Shown: positions 43,081 through 50,805 of the stretch, piece after piece | Layout of the letters: each line of letters starts with the position of its first letter | Position numbering within the stretch: position 1 is the first letter of the stretch | Source: JAJCYX01 sp965243825 | GTDB lineage: Bacteria > Chloroflexota > Dehalococcoidia > Lucifugimonadales > Lucifugimonadaceae | Reading direction: 5' to 3' | DNA: 64,000 nucleotides | Assembly: GCA_965243825.1 (NCBI GenBank) | Contig: CBDEVT010000001.1 | Location: 868,001 to 932,000, forward strand | The notes under the pieces: model-generated | The model's input: only the letters and a program-made list of their open reading frames with translations | What the model was told of the DNA's origin: nothing | Database searches by the model: none | Translations under genes and position numbers: made by a program

Positions 43081-43944
43081 ATGTTTCACCCCACTCCACG
43101 CAACACATCACTCGTTGTACTGCTTTTTGCCGCTCTGCTCACTGCAGCTGTGATCGCCTGTGGAAGTAGCAGCCCTCCTGACACGGTAGCGCCAAACGCC
43201 ACTCCAACCCCCAGACCAACGGCGACTGCTGAGCCGACGGCCACCCCAACTCCAAGGCCAACCGCCACACCGACGGCTACACCCACGCCGACTCCCACAC
43301 CGACACCTGCCGCACCGGACGCATCGGTCTTTGCACGGTTCGACCTGGCCAGTGAACTCGGCATCAGCGCCAACGACATATCAGTCATGGATTTTGAAGA
43401 GGGAGCATGGCCCAGTGCTGCCTTCGGTTGCCCCGCGCCCGGTCAGCTGTACGCGCAGGTCGCAGTTACAGGCTGGGAACTCGTCCTGCTGGCAAACGGT
43501 GAGAGCTACGAGTACCACACGGACGAAAACGGTGAAGTGGTTGTGAACTGCACAAAGAACCGTCAACTGGCCGAAGGCGCGGTCAACATCGTTGAGCGCG
43601 CTGAACTTCGCACCACAACAGCTATAGAGATGCGAAGATTTGAAGCTGGCCAGTACGTTCTAAAGGCTACGGTCACTGATCCAGAAGAGATCAACACGAT
43701 TGTCGACACCCTGGATGTGCTGTTGTTTCCGGAACCAGCAGCAAGCTGCACGGAGATATTCCGACTCACCTTCAGCACGGCAAATGGCCCTCAAACGATC
43801 GGCACCATCTGCGGTGGTAACACACGTCTCATAAGGGGCGGTCAATCGTTCTGGGTAGGCCAGGATGCTGAGGCGCCACCCGAGTTCAGCTCGGCAATCG
43901 GCCCGTACTTTGCGAGGGACCCGGTACCTGTACCACCGGCCTGA
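43081..43944 (+). CDS. Thr-Pro-linker lipoprotein, function unknown
   Basis: A 287-residue predicted lipoprotein. ATG 43081 yields a signal peptide ending LFAALLTAAVIAC; GSSSPP follows, then a 45-residue Thr/Pro/Ala linker (ATPTPRPTATAEPTATPTPR-like), as used to stand surface domains off the membrane. The globular half (about 85-287) has a recognisable beta-rich stretch with GCPAPGQLYAQVAVTGWELV, resembling domains found in many Chloroflexota secreted proteins, and then a second domain with paired Cys (ASCTEIFRLTF, GTICGGNTRL). The repetitive linker DNA (ACNCCN codons) is coding low complexity, not a mobile repeat. Unknown role. Confidence 0.78.
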   Translation: MFHPTPRNTSLVVLLFAALLTAAVIACGSSSPPDTVAPNATPTPRPTATAEPTATPTPRPTATPTATPTPTPTPTPAAPDASVFARFDLASELGISANDISVMDFEEGAWPSAAFGCPAPGQLYAQVAVTGWELVLLANGESYEYHTDENGEVVVNCTKNRQLAEGAVNIVERAELRTTTAIEMRRFEAGQYVLKATVTDPEEINTIVDTLDVLLFPEPAASCTEIFRLTFSTANGPQTIGTICGGNTRLIRGGQSFWVGQDAEAPPEFSSAIGPYFARDPVPVPPA

Positions 43945-43998
43945 GCACTGATGGACAGGCAATAAATTCCACCTTAGCGGAGCGGTTAATCGCGGCAC

Positions 43999-45033
43999 AT
44001 GCCTCGTTTCGACAGTTCGAATCCACTGCCAGCCGGTAAGCTTCCACCGAGACTTCTCAGTGAGTTACTGGCAGAGCTGCCAGAACGCGCGAAACGACTC
44101 TTAATGGGGCCAGGTATCGGGGAGGATGCGGCAGTCGTCTCGTTTGGTGCCACCAGCCTCATAGCCAAGGCAGACCCAGTTACGTTCGCAACTGATCTGA
44201 TCGGCTGGTACGCCGTACACGTCAACGCAAATGACATCGCAGCAACTGGTGCAACGCCGAAGTGGTTCATGCCAACAGTTCTGCTGCCCGAAGGAACGCC
44301 CCCCGATACCGTCCAGTCCATATTCAGGCAGGTGCAGGAAGCGGCCGAGTCCATCGGCGTTGGACTAATAGGTGGGCATACTGAGATAACCGATGGTGTG
44401 CAGAGGCCAATCATCAGTGGCGCAATGCTTGGCGAGGCACCGGCCAGCCGGACCGTCTCAACATCAGGTGCCAAACCCGGCGACAGCATCATCCTGACAA
44501 AGGGGATCGCCATTGAGGGCACCTCACTTCTTGCACGAGAGTTCCGGCAGCAAGCCCTCGTAGCCGGTATCCCTGAATCGGTTCTGGAGACTGCCGCAAA
44601 CTTCCTGTTTGAGCCAGGTATATCCGTAATCAGAGATGCATCTATAGCCACAGAAGCAGGCGCAGTGACCGCAATGCACGATCCCACTGAAGGTGGGCTG
44701 GCAAGCGCGCTGGCTGAAGTCAGTAAGGCTTCGGGCAATGGCCTGACTATCGATGAAGCCGCTGTGCCGATTTTCGAAGAGTGCCAAACACTTTGTGATT
44801 CACTTGATGTGGATCCGTGGGGGCTCATCTCGTCAGGCGCCCTGCTGATCACCTGCGTTCCGGAAAGCGCATCAGCGATCGTCGAATCGCTTGAATCTGA
44901 GGAAATCCCAGCCGCTGTAATCGGCGAAATGACCGGCCGAAGGGAACCGGCTCTGATCCGCAGACCTGACAGCTCATTAAAACCTCTACCAGTCTTTCAG
45001 CGTGATGAGATCGCCCGAATTTTTTCTGAGTGA
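43999..45033 (+). CDS. AIR synthase-related protein (HypE/ThiL/SelD superfamily)
   Basis: A 344-residue ATP-using enzyme of the PurM superfamily. GPGIGEDAAVVSFG (phosphate loop and Asp), AKADPVTFATDLIGWYAVHVNANDIAATGATP, GVGLIGGHTEITDGVQRPII and HDPTEGGLASALAEVS are the family's order of motifs. It resembles HypE most, but the C-terminal Cys that HypE uses to carry the cyanide precursor is absent (ends ARIFSE), and no hydrogenase maturation genes are near. A biosynthetic kinase or ligase-like role is probable, exact reaction unknown. Confidence 0.85.
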   Translation: MPRFDSSNPLPAGKLPPRLLSELLAELPERAKRLLMGPGIGEDAAVVSFGATSLIAKADPVTFATDLIGWYAVHVNANDIAATGATPKWFMPTVLLPEGTPPDTVQSIFRQVQEAAESIGVGLIGGHTEITDGVQRPIISGAMLGEAPASRTVSTSGAKPGDSIILTKGIAIEGTSLLAREFRQQALVAGIPESVLETAANFLFEPGISVIRDASIATEAGAVTAMHDPTEGGLASALAEVSKASGNGLTIDEAAVPIFEECQTLCDSLDVDPWGLISSGALLITCVPESASAIVESLESEEIPAAVIGEMTGRREPALIRRPDSSLKPLPVFQRDEIARIFSE

Positions 45034-45103
45034 CGCCGAACTCGCTGGGCAACATGGAACAACTGCGCCTGTTCCCGCTTGCGCTACCAGTTAAAATTGG
45101 TAC

Positions 45104-47350
45104 ATGATCAGCTCAACAGGCAGGCGCGGAATGTCCGCAACGCAGCTAATCGCACAAGCAAGGTCATATCTACCTAGCGAACGTGTCCAGTTCGTGCAAG
45201 CTGCCCTCGCGTTTGCGACTGAAGCTCACGAGGGCCAGAAGCGCAGTTCCGGCGAGCAGTACATCGAGCATCCGGTAGCCACCGCGCTGTACCTCGCCAA
45301 CATCAATCTCGACTCCACGACGCTCGCAGCAGCGTTGCTTCACGACGTTATCGAAGACACTGACATCTCGAAAGACGAGCTTGAAAAGGACTTCGGCGCA
45401 GACGTGGCACGACTTGTAGACGGTGTCACAAAGCTGAAGAGGTTGGATCTCCTCTCAGAAGATCCGTCTGACTTGAACGGAGTCAACCAGGTAACACCTA
45501 CTGCCGAAGCCGCCAGGATTGCCAGCCTTCGCAAGATGCTCGTGGCGATGGCGTCCGACATTCGAGTAGTGCTGATCAAGCTTGCAGACCGGCTTCACAA
45601 CATGAAGACGCTGCGGCACCTCTCAGAAGAACGCCAGCAACGCATCGCTCGCGAGACTTTGGATATATACGCCCCTCTTGCACAGCGCCTTGGCATGGCG
45701 GATATCAAGTGGCAGTTGGAAGACGAGGCGTTCAAGTACCTGCACCCCCGACAGTACAAGTCTGTCTCCCGCATGATCTCGCGCAAGCGAACTGAACGTG
45801 AGAAGTACACCGAAGATGCAGTCAACGTCCTGACAGAGATGCTGTATGCAGCAGGAATTGAATGCTCGATCAGCGGGCGACCAAAGCACCTTTACAGCAC
45901 CTACCAGAAGTTGCAGCGCTACCAGTCACGCGGTCGCAAATTCGACGAGATTTACGATCTGATTGCCCTACGGGTCATCGTCGAAAGCACAGCCGATTGC
46001 TATGCAAGCCTTGGAATCGTCCACCAGGCCTGGAGACCGGTACCTGGTGAGTTCGACGACTACATAGCTAACCCGAAAGAGAACCTTTACCAGTCTCTGC
46101 ACACGTCGGTCGTTGGACCGCAGGGCTATCCGCTGGAAGTTCAGATCCGCACAAAAGAGATGCATCGCATCGCAGAAGACGGCGTGGCCGCTCACTGGAC
46201 CTACAAGCAGGGCGAGCCTGAACGCGAAGACGAAATGTTCGACGAGAAGCTGACCTGGCTGAAGCAGCTTCTCGAGTGGCAACGTGAGATGAGTGGTGAC
46301 GAAGAGTACCTGGATTCGGTCAAGACAGATATTCTGCGTGACCAGGTGTTTGTCTATACGCCGGCCGGTGACGTAATCGACCTTCCTTCAGGTTCAACAC
46401 CTCTGGACTTCGCTTACCGCGTGCACACCGACCTTGGCCACAACACCGTCGGCGGCATGGTCAACGGCAAGCTGATGCCGCTCAATACACAGCTGCACAA
46501 CGGAGACACTGTCGAGATCCGCAAGGCAAGAACGCTTCGAGGACCTAGCCTCGACTGGCTCAATGCGGACCTTGGCTACCTGGCGACTGCAAGTGCAAAG
46601 GCCAAGGTCAGGCTCTGGTTCCGGAGACAGCAGGAAGAAGAGAACATCGCCCGAGGTCACGACCTGCTTGCCCGCGAGCTGAGGCGTGTTGGGGTAAGAG
46701 TTTCCGCAGAGAAGATCGCTGAAAAGCTGGGTTTCGAGACTGCAACTGAACTCGAAGAAGCGCTGGGTGTTGGTCAAATAGGAATCGGCAAGGTCCTCGA
46801 ATCGGTAACAGAGAACTTCCCTGCCGAAAACAATGGCGCAACACCGGACATACCTGCTGTCTTGCAACGCCAGGAGCGGACGGGGCTGGTAGTTATGGGC
46901 GCTCCAAACATGCTGACGCGGGTGGCACGCTGCTGCAGCCCGGTCTATGGAGATGAGATCACCGGCTACATCACTCGAGGCCGTGGAGTAACCGTTCACC
47001 GCACGAACTGCGTCAACATGCGATCCGCAGATGATCACGATCGGCTGGTACCGGTCGCCTGGGGCCATGCAGACAGCACCTACCCAGCCCGACTCATCGT
47101 TCATGCATACGACAGGGTCGGTCTTCTACGAGATATCACTCAGTATGTCTCCGCCGAACATGTCAATATTCACTCCATGTCTTCGCATGAAGACCCTGAA
47201 AACAACTCCTGCACAGTGACCTTGACCGTGTACACTAGCGGGGTTGACCAGTTGAGCAGAGTGTTCACACGGCTGGAGACGGTCCAGGGGATCATCTCCG
47301 TGAACAGAGCCAATGAGGGTGAAACCTCTGCCCAGGTTGCAGGTCAGTAA
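45104..47350 (+). CDS. relA: RelA/SpoT homologue, (p)ppGpp synthetase/hydrolase
   Basis: A 748-residue long RSH stringent-response enzyme. In order: HD hydrolase domain with HDVIEDT (80-86) and LIKLADRLHNMKTL; synthetase domain with GRPKHLYSTYQKL, FDEIYDLIALRV and NLYQSLHTSVVG; TGS domain (VFVYTPAGDVIDLPSGSTPLD); a zinc-finger-like RCCSPVYGDEITGYITRGRG; and a C-terminal ACT domain. The dual-function enzymes usually have RFKD before YIA; this one has EFDD (316-319), the acidic EXDD form of synthetase-only RelA, while its HD motif is intact. The start may instead be ATG 45131 (MSATQLIAQ). Upstream gap is 70 bases. Confidence 0.95.
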   Translation: MISSTGRRGMSATQLIAQARSYLPSERVQFVQAALAFATEAHEGQKRSSGEQYIEHPVATALYLANINLDSTTLAAALLHDVIEDTDISKDELEKDFGADVARLVDGVTKLKRLDLLSEDPSDLNGVNQVTPTAEAARIASLRKMLVAMASDIRVVLIKLADRLHNMKTLRHLSEERQQRIARETLDIYAPLAQRLGMADIKWQLEDEAFKYLHPRQYKSVSRMISRKRTEREKYTEDAVNVLTEMLYAAGIECSISGRPKHLYSTYQKLQRYQSRGRKFDEIYDLIALRVIVESTADCYASLGIVHQAWRPVPGEFDDYIANPKENLYQSLHTSVVGPQGYPLEVQIRTKEMHRIAEDGVAAHWTYKQGEPEREDEMFDEKLTWLKQLLEWQREMSGDEEYLDSVKTDILRDQVFVYTPAGDVIDLPSGSTPLDFAYRVHTDLGHNTVGGMVNGKLMPLNTQLHNGDTVEIRKARTLRGPSLDWLNADLGYLATASAKAKVRLWFRRQQEEENIARGHDLLARELRRVGVRVSAEKIAEKLGFETATELEEALGVGQIGIGKVLESVTENFPAENNGATPDIPAVLQRQERTGLVVMGAPNMLTRVARCCSPVYGDEITGYITRGRGVTVHRTNCVNMRSADDHDRLVPVAWGHADSTYPARLIVHAYDRVGLLRDITQYVSAEHVNIHSMSSHEDPENNSCTVTLTVYTSGVDQLSRVFTRLETVQGIISVNRANEGETSAQVAGQ

Positions 47351-47416
47351 TGTTTCTTAGCTAGCCCGTGAATCGGGTTACGTTCACGGCCATATCGGCC
47401 AGTCGATAGGAAGAGA

Positions 47417-47677
47417 ATGCCAAGCGCAAAGTCGCACCGTTCGCAGGTCGCCAAGGCGGCTCGTAACAAGACCGTCCGTTCATTCACGCGCTCAAGAGTC
47501 ACGAAGGCTCGTGAAGGCGTTGAAGAAAACGGCTCCACCGATGAGACGACAACAGCTGTTAAAGAGGCGATCTCCGCCCTTGACCGCGCGGCTCGCAAGG
47601 GCGTGATCCACCCCAACCAGGCGGCCCGCAAGAAGTCACGCCTGCAGCGCAGTCTCAACAGCGCAGCCGGTTCCTGA
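47417..47677 (+). CDS. rpsT: 30S ribosomal protein S20
   Basis: An 86-residue basic protein that binds 16S rRNA early in 30S assembly. MPSAKSHRSQVAKAARNKTV at the N-terminus and the C-terminal VIHPNQAARKKSRLQRSLN are the family signatures, and the three-helix profile and length are normal. ATG 47417 is preceded by GGAAGAG. It lies between relA and the His-rich gene; the downstream gene begins seven bases after the stop and so is probably translated from the same mRNA. Confidence 0.96.
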   Translation: MPSAKSHRSQVAKAARNKTVRSFTRSRVTKAREGVEENGSTDETTTAVKEAISALDRAARKGVIHPNQAARKKSRLQRSLNSAAGS

Positions 47678-47684
47678 TTCTCCC

Positions 47685-48227
47685 GTGACGCAAGACCACT
47701 CCGGACATTCGCATCATTCTCACGATGACGAGCATGGTCACGCGCATGCCGGTCACGATCACGGGCATGATGGGCATAGTCACGACCACGGCCACGAAGG
47801 CGATCCGAATACCGAGTACACGTGGCGCATTCATCACCCGTTTGGCGAAAACGGTGATGAAGTGGCCGTTGAGGTAGCGCCGAAATCCGGGCTGCTGCCT
47901 AGATGGCGTTTTGTCACTCCCGGTAGCTATACCGGAATCACCAGATGGGGAGTTGGCGAGCCGAACGGCGGAGAAGTCAACACGAACGTCAGAACACCTG
48001 TTGAAGGTGGGCCTGTGAGCCTCGTAAACGGCCCCGAGGTTAACTGGGTCGGCGGTATGGATGCCCTCTCTTCCAAGAAAAGCGCATATCTCGTGTTCAA
48101 AGGCGATCCGCCCCACTACGTTGCGTTCGGGCAAGCTGAGGAACCAGATGGGCCCCCAGGCGCGCTTGAAGGGGTCTCGTTCGGCGATCATGCTCAGCAC
48201 CCGCCATTGGACTCTCACTTCGGCTAG
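47685..48227 (+). CDS. His-rich N-terminal metal-binding-like protein, function unknown
   Basis: A 180-residue protein from GTG 47685. The first 40 residues contain 15 His with Asp, Glu and Gly between them (HSHHSHDDEHGHAHAG, HDHGHDGHSHDHGHEGD), as in nickel, zinc or cobalt chaperones. The rest is a hydrophilic domain without membrane segments or signal peptide (YTWRIHHPFGENGDEVAVE, WGVGEPNGGEVNTNVRTP, PHYVAFGQAEEPDGPP) that I do not recognise. It begins only seven bases after rpsT, suggesting coupling. The GTG lacks a good SD; if it were not used, the next start would lose the His-rich part. Confidence 0.65.
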   Translation: MTQDHSGHSHHSHDDEHGHAHAGHDHGHDGHSHDHGHEGDPNTEYTWRIHHPFGENGDEVAVEVAPKSGLLPRWRFVTPGSYTGITRWGVGEPNGGEVNTNVRTPVEGGPVSLVNGPEVNWVGGMDALSSKKSAYLVFKGDPPHYVAFGQAEEPDGPPGALEGVSFGDHAQHPPLDSHFG

Positions 48228-48242
48228 TTCGGTGAGATCGAC

Positions 48243-48905
48243 TTAGTAGTGCTTCGACGTTTGGAGGTTCTCCACCGCAGCAGTCAGGCCAGTTCCTGGT
48301 CTGAGGTCCGCCGCGGGCACCGGACTACCCAGGCGCAAAGACACCGGCAGCACACCTGCCCACACGTCTAGCGCCAAGTCAGCTTCTTCGTCGCCAGGCG
48401 GTCCCGTTCTCATTTTTGAAGACGATTCGGTAAGATCTAGTTTGAACAGGGCTGTCTGCCTCAACTCAGTCTCGCTTGGCAGTCGCGCTTCGCCCCAGCG
48501 CCCGGGCAATGCATTCTCAGTTACCGCCTCAAGTCCAACCATGACCTCCTCTGGTTCGGAAACACGCTTGGCAGGTCCGAGCACGACAACGGAGCGGTAA
48601 TTCATAGAGTGATGAAACAGTGATCGCGCCAGCACAAATCCGTCGACAATGGTGACGGTCAGACACACGTCCACGTTTGGGGCGGCATGCCTGAACATTC
48701 CTGCCGCCGGCGAACCATGGCAGTAGACCGAATCGCCTCGCCTGCCGTACAGGGTTGGGAGCACTACGGGCCCACGTCCGGACTCATATCCCACGTGACA
48801 AAGAAACCCTTCATCGAGGATGCCGTTGATGGTCGAACGATCCGTCGATCCACGCTCAGGGTGTCTGCGGACCTGTATGCGTTGGCCTCGTTTTTCTGAA
48901 GTCAT
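48243..48905 (-). CDS. Pyridoxamine 5'-phosphate oxidase-like FMN-binding protein
   Basis: A 220-residue split-barrel flavin protein of the COG3467 (NimA-like) group. FLCHVGYESGRGPVVLPTLYGRRGDSVYCHGSPAAGMFRHA contains the flavin-binding Thr/Ser and Arg positions, broken here as PVVLPTLYGRRGDSVYCHG; a second segment MNYRSVVVLGPAKRV is also typical. The C-terminus is Leu-rich. Members reduce or bind nitro-compounds, or act as flavin stores. It begins nine bases after tetR and is likely regulated by it. A detoxification role is plausible but inferred. Confidence 0.8.
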   Translation of the reverse strand: MTSEKRGQRIQVRRHPERGSTDRSTINGILDEGFLCHVGYESGRGPVVLPTLYGRRGDSVYCHGSPAAGMFRHAAPNVDVCLTVTIVDGFVLARSLFHHSMNYRSVVVLGPAKRVSEPEEVMVGLEAVTENALPGRWGEARLPSETELRQTALFKLDLTESSSKMRTGPPGDEEADLALDVWAGVLPVSLRLGSPVPAADLRPGTGLTAAVENLQTSKHY

Positions 48906-48914
48906 TGACCACCT

Positions 48915-49526
48915 CTAGGTTTTTTCTGCGTCGCCGAGGGCCGCACCGAAAATTGCTACAACCATCGAGTTAATCGACGGCGTGTCCAGTCCCGCATCGC
49001 GCTTGACGGCATTCGCATACAGCGATCCTGCCAGGGTTCGGGTGATGCTCTGAATATCGGTCACCTTGTTATCTGATCCGACCAGTCGTTCAATCTCCGG
49101 CAGGAGCAGTGTCTCAGCTCTAATCAACGGTTCCATACCGCCGTTGGCGAATGCCGTGGCGTTCGAAGGCCCGACGGCCTGAAACACCGGCCCAGCCAGA
49201 CTGAGATACCGTTCGAAGCATTCAGCTATGTCTGTCAAAACGGCCAACCGTTTCGGATTGTCCATGTCGCGCAAGGCTCTCAGCGAATCCTCCATGGTCG
49301 CCGTACTCGCTACCCGATCGAGACAGGCGAATATCAGCGTCTTCCTGGTAGGAAAGACTTTGAACACGGTCGCCTCAGCGACCCCGGCGGCATTGGCAAC
49401 CTCGGCGACTTTGATCGAATCTCCCCTGGCTTTGAGCAGTGGTATTGCTACGTCCACAATCGACGCTCGCCGCTCATCAGGGGCCATGCGGTCAGCACGG
49501 GTTTTAGTAAGTGAGTGCTCACTCAT
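48915..49526 (-). CDS. TetR-family transcriptional repressor
   Basis: A 203-residue regulator. The DNA-binding domain (about 17-60) reads DERRASIVDVAIPLLKARG, DSIKVAEVANAAGVAEATVF, KVFPTRKTLIFACLDRVA; the rest is a helical ligand-binding domain of unknown ligand. The start is ATG 49526, with an operator-like palindrome inside the first codons; ATG 49487 (MAPDERR) is an alternative if the transcript begins within the palindrome. It probably controls itself and the flavin protein nine bases downstream. Confidence 0.88.
   Translation of the reverse strand: MSEHSLTKTRADRMAPDERRASIVDVAIPLLKARGDSIKVAEVANAAGVAEATVFKVFPTRKTLIFACLDRVASTATMEDSLRALRDMDNPKRLAVLTDIAECFERYLSLAGPVFQAVGPSNATAFANGGMEPLIRAETLLLPEIERLVGSDNKVTDIQSITRTLAGSLYANAVKRDAGLDTPSINSMVVAIFGAALGDAEKT
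49510..49523. promoter_or_regulatory. Operator-like palindrome over the tetR start
   Basis: AGTGAG-TG-CTCACT, a perfect 6-2-6 palindrome, beginning one base inside the first codon of tetR on the minus strand. TATAAT on the minus strand spans 49530-49525 next to it. Confidence 0.55.
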
Positions 49527-49635
49527 TATAGATATACGGTGAGGTATAGCGACTGTCATGTCAAGCTGATATCGCCATCTTGGGCAACCTGTGCCAGCTT
49601 TCGTTGACATAAATCATGGGCGACTGCTAGTTTCA

Positions 49636-49666
49636 GAACATTAGTGCGACAATCGTACTGTCGTTC
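49636..49666. promoter_or_regulatory. Imperfect LexA-type boxes upstream of lexA
   Basis: GAAC-ATTA-GTGC (49636-49647) and GTAC-TGTC-GTTC (49655-49666), each one base off GAAC-N4-GTTC, centred 19 bases apart. They resemble the better boxes at 17727-17757. Confidence 0.45.
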
Positions 49667-49717
49667 CAGCTAGCGACAACTGTCCGAACTTGACACTAGA
49701 CGCCCGAGGGATCAGAC

Positions 49718-50371
49718 GTGAAGCAGCTTTCAGACAAGCAGACCCGGATGCTCGAGTTCATCGAGGAGTTCATCGAGGAGCACGACTATCCGCCCACCGT
49801 GCGCGATATCCAGTTCGGCTGTGACCTCAGTTCCACTTCTGTAGTTAAGTACAACCTCGATAAGCTATCTGCCGGCGGTTACCTGACTCGAGACTCCGAG
49901 GTCTCTCGTGGCCTTGCCATCCCCGGCGGGCGAAGTGGCAGTCGTGCCAGCCGAGAGCCGGACAATGTTGCGGTGCCGCTTATGGGGACGATTGCGGCCG
50001 GCTCGCCCTTTCCTCTTCCACAATCAGACACATGGAGTGACCCTGGCATAGAGCAGATCGATCTACCGCAGGCCGTGGTAGGCCGTGGTGATGGTGTGTA
50101 TGCGCTTAAGGTTAAGGGTGATTCCATGATTGACGCCCTGATCGGTGACGGTGACCTGGTGATCATGGAGTCTGCCCAGCAGGTGCGCGACGGACAGATG
50201 GCAGCGGTACGGTTGGTGAAGGAAGACGAGACGACTCTCAAGTACTTCTTCCCGGAAGGCAAGCGGGTACGCCTTCAGCCAGCAAACAGCCAGATGGATC
50301 CGATTTACGCGCAGGCGGACAATGTTGAGGTGATGAGCAGGGTCCTTGCCGTGTGGCGATACATGGCTTGA
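49718..50371 (+). CDS. lexA: LexA repressor
   Basis: The SOS-response repressor, 217 residues. The winged HTH (about 1-70) contains YPPTVRDIQFGCDLSSTSVV and YLTRDSEVSRGLAI. The self-cleavage site is Ala94-Gly95 in GTIAAGSPF, the catalytic Ser is 136 (KVKGDSMIDA) and the Lys is 175 (DETTLKYF), matching E. coli Ser119 and Lys156 in spacing. GTG 49718 has GAGGG seven bases upstream. Two near-match boxes, GAAC-N4-GTGC (49636-49647) and GTAC-N4-GTTC (49655-49666), lie upstream and may allow autoregulation. Downstream, tatA has its own promoter. Confidence 0.96.
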   Translation: MKQLSDKQTRMLEFIEEFIEEHDYPPTVRDIQFGCDLSSTSVVKYNLDKLSAGGYLTRDSEVSRGLAIPGGRSGSRASREPDNVAVPLMGTIAAGSPFPLPQSDTWSDPGIEQIDLPQAVVGRGDGVYALKVKGDSMIDALIGDGDLVIMESAQQVRDGQMAAVRLVKEDETTLKYFFPEGKRVRLQPANSQMDPIYAQADNVEVMSRVLAVWRYMA

Positions 50372-50431
50372 GTACCGCTATTACACGCTTTCATAGCGGT
50401 TGAATCGTCACAATTCCGTCACCCTGTAAGT

Positions 50432-50460
50432 TTGACACCCAATACGGCCAAGCCTATTCT
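50432..50460 (+). promoter_or_regulatory. Sigma-70-type promoter of tatA
   Basis: TTGACA (50432-50437), 17-base spacer, TATTCT (50455-50460). Initiation at about 50467 leaves a leader of roughly 38 bases. Confidence 0.7.
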
Positions 50461-50504
50461 TGAGCGCGTAAATTCGACCCGCGCGGAAGTACTGGAGCGC
50501 TCTT

Positions 50505-50723
50505 ATGGGGTTCTTACGAGGCATTGGCCCTCTTGAAATATTTCTGATTCTCGTCGTCGTGATGATCATCTTTGGCGTTGGCAAGCTCCCGAGCGTTGGC
50601 AAGGGCATGGGCCAGGCGATCAAGGAGTTCCGCACCTCAGTCAAAGACAAGGACAAGGATGAAGACCAGCTTGAGTCTTCTGAGACTAAGACTGAAGCCA
50701 AGGCGGAATCCAAAGTCTCCTGA
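50505..50723 (+). CDS. tatA: Twin-arginine translocase subunit TatA
   Basis: A 72-residue pore subunit. MGFLRGIGPLEIFLILVVVM is the start of a single N-terminal membrane helix, then GVGKLPSVGKGMGQAIKEFR, the amphipathic helix with its FGVGKLP hinge, and a charged Lys/Glu/Asp tail. Size and order are those of TatA. tatB and tatC lie 1.4-2.7 kb downstream on the opposite strand, so the system is split in two units. It has its own promoter and a terminator after the stop. Confidence 0.95.
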   Translation: MGFLRGIGPLEIFLILVVVMIIFGVGKLPSVGKGMGQAIKEFRTSVKDKDKDEDQLESSETKTEAKAESKVS

Positions 50724-50751
50724 TCGCGTCGGGTAAGAGCAGAATGATGAG

Positions 50752-50778
50752 GGGCGCTTTTCCAGCGCCCTTTTTCTT
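50752..50778 (+). terminator. Rho-independent terminator after tatA
   Basis: GGGCGC (50752-50757) pairs with GCGCCC (50765-50770), followed by TTTTTCTT. Confidence 0.85.
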
Positions 50779-50805
50779 TGGCTGATTACTTCAGAGGCGA
50801 AGCTG

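Noticed and set aside
43190..43320. ACNCCN tandem repeats that look like a microsatellite or CRISPR-type array
   Set aside because: They are in frame and encode a Thr-Pro linker of a lipoprotein; period and variation fit codons, not spacers.
43986..44852. Long minus-strand open frame opposite the AIR-synthase-like gene
   Set aside because: Composition is Ser/Ala-biased and it lies wholly across a gene with clear PurM motifs; no family match.
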